Assembly: GCF_014648595.1 (NCBI RefSeq)
Contig: NZ_BMRK01000003.1
Span: forward strand, 62,001-126,000
Origin: Nocardioides luteus
Lineage (GTDB): Bacteria > Actinomycetota > Actinomycetes > Propionibacteriales > Nocardioidaceae
Length of the DNA: 64,000 nt
Direction of reading: 5' to 3'
In this document: one piece after another, positions 16,720-25,187 of the stretch
How positions within the stretch are numbered: position 1 is the first letter of the stretch
Layout: every line of letters starts with the position of its first letter
Made by a program: the position numbers and the translations under genes
The notes under the pieces: generated by a model
The model's database searches: none
What the model was told of the DNA's origin: nothing
What the model saw: the letters and a program-made list of their open reading frames with translations, nothing else

Positions 16720-16725
16720 TTCGTC

Positions 16726-17301
16726 TCAGCTGAGGGGACCGTCCCCGAACGGGAAGGTCGCGACGGTCTCGTAGACAGGACGCTTGCGCGGACCCTCGCC
16801 CAGCCGGGAGTGCACCAGGTCGAAGGACGACACGGTCCAGGCCGGCCCGCGGTACGCATCGAGCAGCCGCACCCAGTTGCTGAGCTCGGTCGGCGAGCCG
16901 GTGCGGGCGACGGTCAGGTGTGGCCGGAAGCGGCCTCCGTCGACCTCTACCCCTGCCTTGACCAGCGCGTTCTTGGCGCCGGCGGCCACCCGGTCGAGCT
17001 CTTCGCCGGCGTCGGTCTCGACCCCGGCGTAGAGCACCTTGCCCTCGGCGACGTTGGGGAAGGCGCCGCCTCCGGTGACGCTCATCTCGAAGGGAGTGCG
17101 CCGCCCCGCGGCCGTCTCCAGCCGCTCGATCGCGTCATCGAGGGACCTGTCCGGGACGTGCTCGGCGAAGGCGAGCGTCAGATGGAGCTGGTCGGCAGTC
17201 GACCAGCGGAAGGTGGCCGCGTCGCGGCGTACGGACAGGAACTCGTCGAGATCTTCGATCACCGACTCCGGCGGCACGACCGCCACGAACATTCGATTCA
17301 T
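16726..17301 (-). CDS. thpR: RNA 2',3'-cyclic phosphodiesterase
   Basis: A 191-residue 2H-phosphoesterase. Both catalytic HxTx motifs are visible, HLTLAF at His40 and HLTVAR at His128, with the family start MNRMFVAVVPPESV. The enzyme opens 2',3'-cyclic phosphates on RNA ends; older annotations call it a 2'-5' RNA ligase. The length matches the family. Monocistronic, flanked by hairpins on both sides. Its cellular substrate is not established for actinobacteria. Confidence 0.92.
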   Translation of the reverse strand: MNRMFVAVVPPESVIEDLDEFLSVRRDAATFRWSTADQLHLTLAFAEHVPDRSLDDAIERLETAAGRRTPFEMSVTGGGAFPNVAEGKVLYAGVETDAGEELDRVAAGAKNALVKAGVEVDGGRFRPHLTVARTGSPTELSNWVRLLDAYRGPAWTVSSFDLVHSRLGEGPRKRPVYETVATFPFGDGPLS

Positions 17302-17358
17302 CGCTGTCCATTGTGCCGGGCGGGGCCGACAGGATCACGTGGGTTATCGGGCACGGAT

Positions 17359-17399
17359 GCGATGCGACACCCCGGCCCTGGACGGGGGTGCCGCATCGC
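17359..17399 (-). terminator. hairpin after the ABC transporter operon
   Basis: GCGATGCGACACCCC pairs with GGGGTGCCGCATCGC across an 11-base loop with one mismatch. It starts ten bases beyond the livF stop, consistent with the end of the livH-M-G-F transcript. Confidence 0.7.
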
Positions 17400-17408
17400 G
17401 TTGAGACG

Positions 17409-18182
17409 TCAATCGATCGGCTCGAAGATGCTCGTCGGGAGGACTGCCCGGTCGGCAACCTCGACGGCCTCCTGCTCGACACCGAGGTAGTGGTTGCTCA
17501 CCTCGGGATCGTTGAGAAGCCCGTCGGAGCTGTCGGCGCGGACGATGACTCCGTTCTCCACGATGACTCCGCGCTGCGAAACTCCCAGTGCAGCGCCGGC
17601 GTTCTGCTCCGCGAGCAGCACGCCGACACCACTCTCGGTCAGCGTTTCGAGGACGCCGAGGATCTGCTCGACGATCTGTGGCGCCAGACCGAGCGACGGC
17701 TCGTCGAGCAGCAGGTAGGCCGGCTGCCGCACCAGCGCGCGTGCGATCGCGAGCATCTGCTGCTGTCCGCCGGAGAGCAGCCCTGCCGGGCGGGAGGCGA
17801 AGTCACGCAGGACGGGGAACATCGAGAGCACCTGCTCGAAGCGCTTCGACTGCTCCGCTGCGCTCAGCCGGGTCCCGTGCAGACCGACCTGGAGGTTCTG
17901 CTCGACGGTCAGCTCCGCGAAGACCTGCCGGCCGGCAGGGACCAGCGAGATCCCTCGCCGCGTACGCCGGGCTGCATCGAGCGCGGTGACGTCGTCGCCG
18001 TCCAGCAGTACCGCACCGGTGACGGCACGGTGCACGCCGGCGACGCTGTGCAACAACGTGGTCTTGCCGGCACCGTTGGCGCCGAGCAGCGCGACCACCT
18101 CACCGGGCGCGACGTGCAGGTCGACCTCGCGTAGGACACCGACCCGGCCGTACCGGGCGGAGAGGTTCTTCAGCTCGATCAT
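17409..18182 (-). CDS. livF: branched-chain-amino-acid-type ABC transporter ATP-binding protein LivF
   Basis: A 257-residue ATPase of the LIV importer family. Walker A GANGAGKTT (residues 34-42), signature LLSGGQQQMLAIARAL and Walker B YLLLDEPSLGLAP are present. It is the last gene of a five-gene transport operon with overlapping ends (start overlaps the livG stop). LIV systems carry amino acids or aromatic carboxylates. Because the operon is next to a phthalate-type dioxygenase cluster, an aromatic acid such as phthalate is the likely substrate (inference from context). Confidence 0.9.
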   Translation of the reverse strand: MIELKNLSARYGRVGVLREVDLHVAPGEVVALLGANGAGKTTLLHSVAGVHRAVTGAVLLDGDDVTALDAARRTRRGISLVPAGRQVFAELTVEQNLQVGLHGTRLSAAEQSKRFEQVLSMFPVLRDFASRPAGLLSGGQQQMLAIARALVRQPAYLLLDEPSLGLAPQIVEQILGVLETLTESGVGVLLAEQNAGAALGVSQRGVIVENGVIVRADSSDGLLNDPEVSNHYLGVEQEAVEVADRAVLPTSIFEPID

Positions 18183-18943
18183 GAGGCGACTCCCAGGTAG
18201 GCCTTGCGGACAGCCGCGTCCTCGCGAACGGTGCTCGGCACGTCGTCGGCGATCACCTTGCCGGCGTCCATCACCGTGACCTGGTCGCTGATCGCCAGCA
18301 CCAGGGACATGTTGTGCTCGATCAGCACCATCGTCACCCCGCCCTCCCGCACGGCGTGCAGGACGTCGGCGAGCTCGCGGGTCTCACTGTCGTCGAGACC
18401 TGCCGCAGGCTCGTCGAGGAGCAGCAGCTTGGGCGCACCGGCGAGACCGCGCGCCACCTCCACCAGTCGTTGCGCACCGGCCGGAAGGTCAGTGGCCCTG
18501 CTGTCCGCGAAGCGGGTCAGGTCGAGAAAGCCGATCAGCTCGTCGGCACGCGAGCGGAGCTCGCGTTCCTCCCGCCGGGTCCTCGGCAGGCGCAGAGCGT
18601 CGGAGAGGAAACGGGCCCTGGTGAACCGGTACGCCCCGAGCATGACGTTCTCCCGCACGGTCAACGAGGGCACCAGGCGCGCGGACTGGAAGGTCCGCAT
18701 CAGCCCGAGCGAGGGCAGGTCGCGAGGCGAACGGCCGACCAGCTGGTGGCCGTCGAAGTCGACGGTCCCCATGTCTGGCTTGGTGAAACCGGTGACCAGG
18801 TCGAGCAGAGTCGTCTTGCCGGCGCCGTTGGGACCGATCACCGCACGGATCGTCCCCTGCTCGACCTCCAGGTCGACACTCTGCACGGCCGCGACGCCGC
18901 CGAAGCTTCGGCTCAGGCCGCGTACTGTCAACAGTGGGCTCAT
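18179..18943 (-). CDS. livG: branched-chain-amino-acid-type ABC transporter ATP-binding protein LivG
   Basis: A 254-residue ATPase partner of LivF. Walker A GPNGAGKTT, the LivG-type TFQSARLVPSLTVRENVMLG segment, signature LPAGAQRLVEVARGLAG and Walker B LLLLDEPAAGLDD are visible. The signature is LPAGAQ rather than LSGGQ, a normal variant in this subfamily. The ATG at 18943 overlaps the livM stop (ATGA); the open frame upstream of it is a shadow of livM. Confidence 0.9.
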   Translation of the reverse strand: MSPLLTVRGLSRSFGGVAAVQSVDLEVEQGTIRAVIGPNGAGKTTLLDLVTGFTKPDMGTVDFDGHQLVGRSPRDLPSLGLMRTFQSARLVPSLTVRENVMLGAYRFTRARFLSDALRLPRTRREERELRSRADELIGFLDLTRFADSRATDLPAGAQRLVEVARGLAGAPKLLLLDEPAAGLDDSETRELADVLHAVREGGVTMVLIEHNMSLVLAISDQVTVMDAGKVIADDVPSTVREDAAVRKAYLGVAS

Positions 18944-19941
18944 CTCTGCTCCTTCGCGTGGGACGGGGCGGGGCGACGGAGGGCTCCGACGGCATCGCCG
19001 ATCGCACCCCACAGGCCGCCTGGGAAGTAGGTCATCACCACGATCAGCACGAGGCCGGCGAACAACGGCACCCAGGTGGCGAAGGTCTGGCCCATCTGCG
19101 GGACACCCTGGATCACCAGCGCGCCGATCAGCGGCCCGAAGGCGCTGCGTGAGCCGCCGATCGCCACCATGATCACGATGCTGAAGGCGACCGTGACCGT
19201 GATGATCTCCGGGGAGAAGAACCGCAGGTAGAAGGCGTACAGGCTGCCGGCCAGGGAGGCCGTCATCGCCGAGATGGCGAACGCGACGGCCTTGTAACGC
19301 GAGGCGTTGATGCCAAGCATCCCGGCCGCGACCGAGTCGTGGCCGACCGCGGCCAGTGCGCGGCCCGTCTGCGACGTGCGCAGGTTGGTGGTGATCCAGG
19401 CAGCGATGCCGCCGAGCACGACCAGCAGGTAGAAGTTGGCCTGATCCGAGAAGACCTCGTAGCCGAAGAGGCTGAGACTCGGGATGTCGACCATCCCCGA
19501 CGGACCACCGGTGACCGAGATCCAAGCTGTACTCAGCGCCGCGGTGGCGACCGCGAGACCGAGCGTGGCCAGCGCGAAGTAGTAGCCGCGAAGCCGCAGG
19601 AAGGCAGCACCGAAGATCAGCGCCAGTCCGCCGCAGAACAGGGCCAGCACGACAGCAGCAAGCGCAGTCGGCCACTGCCACTTCAAGGTGAGCAGACCGG
19701 CACCGTACGCACCGATCGCCATGAACAGGGTCTGGCCCAGCGAGACCTGGCCCGCCTGCCCGATCAGCGGCGTGAGTCCGATGCAGGCCAGGTAGAAGAT
19801 GCCGACGGTGACCAGCAGACTCATCTGGGTCGGAATCAGGTAGGGCAGCGCGAGCGCCGCCAGGGCGCCGACGGCGAGACCGAGCCAGGTCCGCCCGGTC
19901 GCAGCGCTCACGCGTACCGGAGCAATCTGAGCGACAGTCAT
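18940..19941 (-). CDS. livM: branched-chain-amino-acid-type ABC transporter permease LivM
   Basis: A 333-residue permease with about nine to ten membrane segments. The LivM hallmarks are GLTPLIGQAGQVSLGQTLFMAIGAYGAG in the N-terminal half and the EAA-like loop GRALAAVGHDSVAAGMLGINASRYKAVAF. The ATG at 19941 overlaps the livH stop codon. It forms the heterodimeric channel with LivH and ends with a short basic tail (APSHAKEQR) on the cytoplasmic side. Confidence 0.9.
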   Translation of the reverse strand: MTVAQIAPVRVSAATGRTWLGLAVGALAALALPYLIPTQMSLLVTVGIFYLACIGLTPLIGQAGQVSLGQTLFMAIGAYGAGLLTLKWQWPTALAAVVLALFCGGLALIFGAAFLRLRGYYFALATLGLAVATAALSTAWISVTGGPSGMVDIPSLSLFGYEVFSDQANFYLLVVLGGIAAWITTNLRTSQTGRALAAVGHDSVAAGMLGINASRYKAVAFAISAMTASLAGSLYAFYLRFFSPEIITVTVAFSIVIMVAIGGSRSAFGPLIGALVIQGVPQMGQTFATWVPLFAGLVLIVVMTYFPGGLWGAIGDAVGALRRPAPSHAKEQR

Positions 19942-20816
19942 CGACGCACCCTTTCCGGAGTTCCGAAGATGCCCTGCGGGCGGATCACGAGGACGGCCAC
20001 GAGCAGGGCGATCGCGGTCAATTGGGCGAGGTCGGCGTTCCAGTAGCGGCCGAACACGCCCTGGAGCAGACCTAGGAGCAGGCCACCGGTGACCGCACCC
20101 ATGTTGCTGCCGAGACCACCGACGACGGCAGCGATGAAGCCGGCGACGGCGTACGGGGTGACGGTGGTGAACTGCAGGAACGTGATCGGGACGATCGTGG
20201 TGCCCGCCAGCGCGGCCATGGCACCCGCGAGGCCGAAGGCGATCAGCCGCATCCGGTCGACGCGGATACCCTGCAGCGCGGCCGCGCCCGGGTTGGAGGC
20301 GGTGGCCCGCATCGCGAGACCGATGTCGGTCTTCGTGAGCAGGAGCCACAGGCCCAGCACGGAGACGGCGAGGGCCCCGGCGAGCCAGAAGTACTGCGTC
20401 GGCAGGCTCAACCCGGCCACCTTGACCGGAGCGTCGCCGGTGAAGGCCGGCATCGTGTAGGGAAGATTCCCCCAACCGATCAGGAGGAGGCCACCGACCG
20501 CCTGGAGCATGCCGACAGTGACCAGCAGCAACCGCTCCGGGGTGGCCCTCTTGGCGGCGGGCTGGATGACGATCTGAGCGACCCCGATCATGCCGACCGA
20601 GAAGATGACGACCATGATCGGCAGCGTGGCCAGCGGGCTGATGCCCAGTCCGCTCTGCAACGAGACCGCGCAGAGCGCGGCCAGCACGACGAAGCCGCCC
20701 TGAGCCAGGCTGATGATGCGACTGATCGAGTAGATCACCGACATGCCGAGCGCGATCAGCGCGTACACGCACCCGTCGGCGAGACCGCCGAGGATGGACT
20801 GCAGGTAGTCGCTCAT
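19938..20816 (-). CDS. livH: branched-chain-amino-acid-type ABC transporter permease LivH
   Basis: A 292-residue permease with eight or so membrane spans. The start MSDYLQSILGGLADGCVYALIALGMSVIY is the classic LivH N-terminus and the EAA-like loop GLAMRATASNPGAAALQGIRVDRM is clear. It begins inside the stop codon of the upstream binding-protein gene (ATGA), so the order is binding protein, LivH, LivM, LivG, LivF, all coupled. Confidence 0.9.
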   Translation of the reverse strand: MSDYLQSILGGLADGCVYALIALGMSVIYSISRIISLAQGGFVVLAALCAVSLQSGLGISPLATLPIMVVIFSVGMIGVAQIVIQPAAKRATPERLLLVTVGMLQAVGGLLLIGWGNLPYTMPAFTGDAPVKVAGLSLPTQYFWLAGALAVSVLGLWLLLTKTDIGLAMRATASNPGAAALQGIRVDRMRLIAFGLAGAMAALAGTTIVPITFLQFTTVTPYAVAGFIAAVVGGLGSNMGAVTGGLLLGLLQGVFGRYWNADLAQLTAIALLVAVLVIRPQGIFGTPERVRR

Positions 20817-21991
20817 TCGACTCCTCCGATGAACTCGAACCCGTCCTTGGTCGCCTGCACGATCGCGACATCCTTCTCGGCGAGGCCGCGGTGGTCCTCG
20901 CGTGAGAAGTTGTACGTCCCGACGACCCCGTCGAAGTCCGTGATCTTCTCCAGCTCGGCACGCGCCTGCGCGGCGTCGCCCTCGGCCCGCTCCAGCGCCT
21001 CGGCGACCAGGTGGACACCGTCGTAGGCGACGCCCGGACCGAAGTCGGGCTGCTCACCGTGCGCCGCGACGTACGCGTCGTGGTAGTTCGCCTCGATCTC
21101 GCGCACCTCGTCGTTCGGGTACTCCGCGGGATCCCAGAAGTCGCGCGTCGCAGGGATCAGGAGCGGGTCGGGGAGGAAGTTCTGGACCCGGTCGACGAAG
21201 GCATAGGTCAGGTTGCCGTCGGTGGTCGCGACCGGGACGTCCAGGCCGACCTGGCCCATCCCCTTGAAGGCGACACCTGCGCCCGCGCCCGTGGCCCAGA
21301 CGACCAGCGCCTGCGGCTCGTGCCGGGCGATCTGCTGCAGCTGCGCGGTCACCGACACCGCGTCAGGGCTGAAGGTCGCCTCGCCCGCGAGCTCCATCCC
21401 GTCGACCGCATCGATCGCTGCCTTGGTGGACTCGGCACCCTCCGCACCGGAGGAGTCGGTCTGGGTCAGCAGGCCGATCCGGGTGATGCCCTGGCTCTTC
21501 CAGTAGTCGACCAGCCGGCTGGTCAGGTCGTGCGTCGCGACGCTCGCCGACCACTGCCATCCACCCGGCTCGGGCTTGAGGCCCGGCGAGAGGCAGTAGT
21601 TGACCACCTGAGCGCTCTCGGCCAGCGGGCCGATGGCCTTGCACGGACCGGACGTCGAGGGCCCGACGAACGCATCGACCCGGCCGAGCATCTTGCGAGC
21701 CTGGAGCACCGCTTGGGACGGATTGCTCTGGTCGTCGGCGGTGATCAGCTCGAGCCGCTGACCGTTGACACCACCGTCGGCGTTGATCTGCTCGACGGCC
21801 AGCTCGGCGCCCCGCACCTCTCCGATCCCGAGCTGACTGCCGGGGCCGGTCTGGCTGGCTATCAAGCCGATCCGGATGGCCTCGCCCTCTGCGGCCGCCA
21901 CGGCAGAACATCCCGAGAGCGCCAGCGCGGCGGCCACACCGAGCGGCCCGAAGAGCCGTGCTCGCGGCCGCGTCGCGGTCATCGCACTCAT
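20813..21991 (-). CDS. ABC transporter substrate-binding lipoprotein (LivJ type)
   Basis: A 392-residue periplasmic-binding-protein family 1 (Leu/Ile/Val type) receptor. It has a lipoprotein signal with lipobox LSGC at about residue 26, then IRIGLIASQTGPGSQLG, the typical opening of this fold. The ATG at 21991 follows an AGAGG ribosome site. It is the first gene of the five-gene operon and is preceded by a region sharing short sequences with the promoter of the dioxygenase operon. Aromatic-acid binding is an inference from the neighbouring catabolic genes; the fold alone would also suit amino acids or amides. Confidence 0.88.
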   Translation of the reverse strand: MSAMTATRPRARLFGPLGVAAALALSGCSAVAAAEGEAIRIGLIASQTGPGSQLGIGEVRGAELAVEQINADGGVNGQRLELITADDQSNPSQAVLQARKMLGRVDAFVGPSTSGPCKAIGPLAESAQVVNYCLSPGLKPEPGGWQWSASVATHDLTSRLVDYWKSQGITRIGLLTQTDSSGAEGAESTKAAIDAVDGMELAGEATFSPDAVSVTAQLQQIARHEPQALVVWATGAGAGVAFKGMGQVGLDVPVATTDGNLTYAFVDRVQNFLPDPLLIPATRDFWDPAEYPNDEVREIEANYHDAYVAAHGEQPDFGPGVAYDGVHLVAEALERAEGDAAQARAELEKITDFDGVVGTYNFSREDHRGLAEKDVAIVQATKDGFEFIGGVE

Positions 21992-22045
21992 AAAAGATTT
22001 CCTCTCTGAAGAACTGGATTCTGTTCTACAGTGAGCGCCGTCACA
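21992..22045. promoter_or_regulatory. upstream region of the transporter operon with putative IclR site
   Basis: This AT-richer stretch includes GAAGAACT (22008-22015) followed by GATTCTG (22017-22023). Both elements recur upstream of the Rieske dioxygenase gene (28439-28446 and 28381-28387). A shared IclR-family operator is suggested but not proven. Confidence 0.4.
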
Positions 22046-22104
22046 GGTCAAGGGTCGCGTTCACACTTTTGCTTGGCTCCGGTCGTCGCACCTCCTACAA
22101 CCCG

Positions 22105-22138
22105 AAGGGCCCTGCCGACGGGAGTCGGCAGGGCCCTT
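22105..22138. terminator. strong hairpin after the IclR gene
   Basis: AAGGGCCCTGCCGAC and its exact inverse around a GGGA loop form a 15-base-pair stem, 18 bases beyond the IclR stop codon. It ends the long catabolic operon on the minus strand. Confidence 0.85.
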
Positions 22139-22156
22139 ACCAGGGGATTCAACGCG

Positions 22157-22951
22157 TCATCTCAACTCTGTCTCCAGGTCGGCTACCGCCTTGCGAGCAA
22201 GCCCGGCCATCTCCTTGCGCCGCTTGACGTTCATCCGGCTGATCGGCACCGAGATGTTGAGCGCGGTGGGCATAGGAGCGCCGCCGACCGGCACCGCGAC
22301 CGACCAGACACCCTCCTCGCTCTCCTCGTCGCTGATCGCGAAGCCCTGAGCCCGGATGGTGGCCAACTCACCCAGGAGGGCAGTACGAGTCGCGACGGAC
22401 TTCGACGTCTGCTGCGGCAGCGCCTCATCGGGATAGAGCGCGATCACCTGGGCGTCGTCGAGGGTCGCCAGCATCGCCTTCCCGGTCGACGTGCAGTGTG
22501 CCGGCATCGCTCCGCCGGAACGCGAGGCGACCCGCACGGCGCGGGGGCTTTCCAGAGAGTCGAGGTAACGCACCGTTGCCCCCTCGAGGGTGCCGAGGTG
22601 AACCGTCTCGCCGGTCGCTTCGTTGAGCTTCTCCAGAACAGGGCGGGCGAGATCTCGGATGTCGAGCCGACGCAGCAGCGCGAACGCGATCCGGTCCAGC
22701 GACGGTCCCGGCTCGTATGCCTTGGTGCTCGGATCCTGCCGGACGAAACCGCGATACTGCAGCATCGCCAGCAGGCGGTGGGCTGTCGAGGAGGCGACAC
22801 CGAGATACTGGCTCGCCTCGGTGAGCCTCAGCGAACGGCGCTCGCTGAGGAGCCAGAGCAGCCGCAGGGCGTTGTCCACCGACTCGATCGGATACTGCGG
22901 AGGAGCCGAGTGCTCGGGCGCGGAGGGGAAGCCGTCAGTGGTCGCTGTCAC
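22157..22951 (-). CDS. phtR: IclR-family regulator of the phthalate-type cluster
   Basis: A 264-residue IclR regulator. The N-terminal winged helix is visible at about residues 23-70 (IESVDNALRLLWLLSERRSL and LGVASSTAHRLLAML), followed by the effector domain (GETVHLGTLEGATVRYLDSLES, HCTSTGKAMLATL and SDEESEEGVWSVAVPV). It is the last gene of the minus-strand catabolic run, as PhtR/PadR is in known actinobacterial phthalate clusters. Those regulators respond to phthalate. Control of both the dioxygenase and transporter operons is likely. The symbol is given from context and order, so the specific effector is uncertain. Confidence 0.8.
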   Translation of the reverse strand: MTATTDGFPSAPEHSAPPQYPIESVDNALRLLWLLSERRSLRLTEASQYLGVASSTAHRLLAMLQYRGFVRQDPSTKAYEPGPSLDRIAFALLRRLDIRDLARPVLEKLNEATGETVHLGTLEGATVRYLDSLESPRAVRVASRSGGAMPAHCTSTGKAMLATLDDAQVIALYPDEALPQQTSKSVATRTALLGELATIRAQGFAISDEESEEGVWSVAVPVGGAPMPTALNISVPISRMNVKRRKEMAGLARKAVADLETELR

Positions 22952-22980
22952 GAGAGAACCCTATGTCGTGACAGCACCCT

Positions 22981-23712
22981 TCAGTCGCGAAGTCCGGCTC
23001 GCACGAGCTCGTGCCTCCACGCGGTGCCGGTGTTGAAACCGGCTCCCAGATCGGGCAGCTCGGCCATGTCCTCCTCAGCCAGGTCCGCCAGCTCCCCGCC
23101 GGCGGCCGTGATTCTCAGCGAGAGCTCGGCGATGGTGTCAACACTGATTGCCTGGAGCACCGCCTGCTCTACGCTGACGCCGGCACTGGTGAGCCCGTGA
23201 CCGCGCAGCAGCACCACCGGCCGGTCCCCCATCGCCTCGACCATCTCAGCGCCGAGCCGGTCGTTGCGGACCAGCACACCGCGCGGATAGACAGGCACGC
23301 CGCCGGCAGCCAGCCTGCACCCGGGTATGTCGAACGCGCCCACGATGGGTCGGATCGCGATCCCGGCCAGGTCGGCCGCCACCACCGAGGGCGGATGCGC
23401 GTGCACGACGGCCGAGACCTCCGGGCGCGTACGCAGCACGGCGCTGTGCAGCGGCAGCTCGTTGGGCACGGCGTAGCCGTCCAGCTCGCCGGGGGCCGCC
23501 TCGGATCCGTCCAGGTGGACCAGCCGGATGTCATCCGGGGACGTCCGGCCCAGCCCTCGCTCATCCTGGCCGCGGCAGCGGACCAGGATCAGGTCCTCCT
23601 CGACACGCAGGCTGATGTGGCCGAGGATGCCGTCGGCCAGCCCGCGTGCGGCCAGCACCCTGCAGGCGCCTGCGATCAGCTCACGCCCAGCGGCATGACT
23701 CGCTCTGCTCAT
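22981..23712 (-). CDS. phtC: class II aldolase/adducin family decarboxylase (3,4-dihydroxyphthalate decarboxylase-like)
   Basis: A 243-residue zinc enzyme of the class II aldolase fold. Metal ligands His104 and His106 in VVHAHPPS and His172 in LLRGHGLTSAG are in place, with Glu85 in NELPLHSAVL. In actinobacterial phthalate pathways the member of this family (PhtC/PadC) removes the 2-carboxylate of 3,4-dihydroxyphthalate to give protocatechuate. The gene sits in exactly that position after ferredoxin reductase and before IclR. The ATG at 23712 overlaps the stop of the reductase-proximal gene arrangement (ATGA). Sequence alone would only say 'class II aldolase family'; the reaction is inferred from order. 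Confidence 0.8.
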   Translation of the reverse strand: MSRASHAAGRELIAGACRVLAARGLADGILGHISLRVEEDLILVRCRGQDERGLGRTSPDDIRLVHLDGSEAAPGELDGYAVPNELPLHSAVLRTRPEVSAVVHAHPPSVVAADLAGIAIRPIVGAFDIPGCRLAAGGVPVYPRGVLVRNDRLGAEMVEAMGDRPVVLLRGHGLTSAGVSVEQAVLQAISVDTIAELSLRITAAGGELADLAEEDMAELPDLGAGFNTGTAWRHELVRAGLRD

Positions 23713-24956
23713 GCTCGCACCCCGACCCGCGCAGCCTCGGGTGCGGCTCCACCATCCAGCTTGTCGACGACCTCTGCCAACAGTCGACCGGCCGCCATCG
23801 CCTTGCGGGTGGTGACCAGGGCCTTGGGCCAGTTGGCCACGGCCGCTCCGGTCAAGACACCGCCCTCGCCGCCATAGAGCACGACGAACCGGCCGGAGTT
23901 GGGATCCCCGAGGATCTGTCTGACTACGGCGGTCTCGTGACGACCGACGATCTGGATCTTCCAGTCGTACTGATCGGTCCAGACGTACTCGACAGCGCGA
24001 TAGCTGGTCGGCTCTTCGGGGCGCATGATGTTGCGTGCTACGCAGAGGGCCTGGTCGACAGCGTTCGTCCAGTGCTCGGCTCGGACCAGCTCCCCCGTGC
24101 CTGCGTCCGTCCAGCGGCACACGTCGCCGACGGCGTAGACGTCGTCGACCCCCACTGCACGCAGGTGCTCGTCGCACACGACCCCGTCCTCGAGCCTCAG
24201 GCCCGACCCGTCCAGCCAGTCGGTGGCCGGCCGAGCGCCGATGCCGACGACCACCACGGCGGCCTTCAGGGCCGAGCCGTCGGTGAGGCGGAGGGTCAGG
24301 TCGCCCCGGGCGCCCGAGACCTCGTCCACCCCCACCCCGAAGTGGGTGATGACCCCGCGGTCGGCGTGGAGCCTGGCGAAGAACTCGCCGACCTCGGGAT
24401 CGAACGAGCGGCTCATCGGAGTCGACACGAGGTCGATCAGGTGGGTCTCCAGGTCGAGTGCGCGGGCACTCGCCGCCACCTCGGCACCGATGAAGCCGCT
24501 ACCGATGACGACGACCGGCCCTCCTGCGGCCAGCTCGGTTCTCAGCTCGGCGGCGCCGGCCAGGGTGCGCACCACGTGGACGCCCTGCCCTTGGAGGCCA
24601 CCCCAAGGTCCCCAGCTGGCGGCCACCCCGGTGGCGATGACGAGCCCGTCGTACGTCTCGGCGACCCCGCCCGCAAGAGTGACCTGCTTGGCCTCGGCGT
24701 CCAGGCCGACGACCTCGACCCCCAGCCGCAGCTCGAGGTCGAGCTCGGAGGCCGTCTCCTCGGTGAGGAGGCGGATCTTCTCCGAGTCGGTCATGCCGAG
24801 CAGCAGGCCCTTGGAGAGGGGCGGCTTGTCATAGGGCAGCTCGCACTCCGCGTCGACGAGCACGATCCGCCCCGCGAAACCATCCGCGCGGAGCGCCTGA
24901 GCCGTGCGTACGCCGCCGACCGAGGCGCCGACGATGAGAATCTTGGCGACACTCAT
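23709..24956 (-). CDS. phtAd: ferredoxin reductase component of the ring-hydroxylating dioxygenase
   Basis: A 415-residue FAD/NADH flavoprotein of the pyridine nucleotide-disulfide class that feeds electrons to the ferredoxin. It has the FAD GxGxxG-like motif ILIVGASVGGVRTA at the N-terminus, PYDKPPLSKGLL, the NADH motif VVVIGSGFIGAEVA near residue 150 and the second FAD motif DDVYAVGDVCRW near residue 285. The downstream decarboxylase start overlaps its stop, and its own start overlaps the ferredoxin stop. No disulfide CxxxxC is present, as expected for the dioxygenase reductase group. Confidence 0.88.
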   Translation of the reverse strand: MSVAKILIVGASVGGVRTAQALRADGFAGRIVLVDAECELPYDKPPLSKGLLLGMTDSEKIRLLTEETASELDLELRLGVEVVGLDAEAKQVTLAGGVAETYDGLVIATGVAASWGPWGGLQGQGVHVVRTLAGAAELRTELAAGGPVVVIGSGFIGAEVAASARALDLETHLIDLVSTPMSRSFDPEVGEFFARLHADRGVITHFGVGVDEVSGARGDLTLRLTDGSALKAAVVVVGIGARPATDWLDGSGLRLEDGVVCDEHLRAVGVDDVYAVGDVCRWTDAGTGELVRAEHWTNAVDQALCVARNIMRPEEPTSYRAVEYVWTDQYDWKIQIVGRHETAVVRQILGDPNSGRFVVLYGGEGGVLTGAAVANWPKALVTTRKAMAAGRLLAEVVDKLDGGAAPEAARVGVRA

Positions 24957-25150
24957 CCGTCGACGACCTGGAGCGCGTTGACCGGGCAGCTGCGGGCGGC
25001 TTCCTCCACGCGTGCTCGATCGGACTCCTCGATGTGCTCCTTGAGCAGCACCACGATCCCGTCGTCGTCGATGTCGTAGACATCGTCGGCCGCCACGACG
25101 CAGTTGGCGTAGCCCTGGCAGGCGCCGAAGTCGGCGGTCAGCTTGGCCAT
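24953..25150 (-). CDS. phtAc: 3Fe-4S-type ferredoxin
   Basis: A 65-residue ferredoxin with Cys11, Cys17 and Cys55 (CQGYANC and SCPVNAL). The position that would hold a fourth cysteine is Tyr14/Ala15, so a 3Fe-4S cluster is expected, as in actinobacterial P450 and dioxygenase ferredoxins. It passes electrons from the reductase to the Rieske centre. The ATG at 25150 follows a GGAG site. It lies between the dihydrodiol dehydrogenase and reductase genes, the order seen in phthalate dioxygenase operons of this phylum. Confidence 0.9.
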   Translation of the reverse strand: MAKLTADFGACQGYANCVVAADDVYDIDDDGIVVLLKEHIEESDRARVEEAARSCPVNALQVVDG

Positions 25151-25187
25151 CGGTTCGCTCCTTCGAATCTGTTGGGTCTGTGCGTGA

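Noticed and set aside
16642-16725. Riboswitch before the DoxX gene
   Set aside because: The only structure is a simple hairpin at the thpR end; no conserved riboswitch core was seen.
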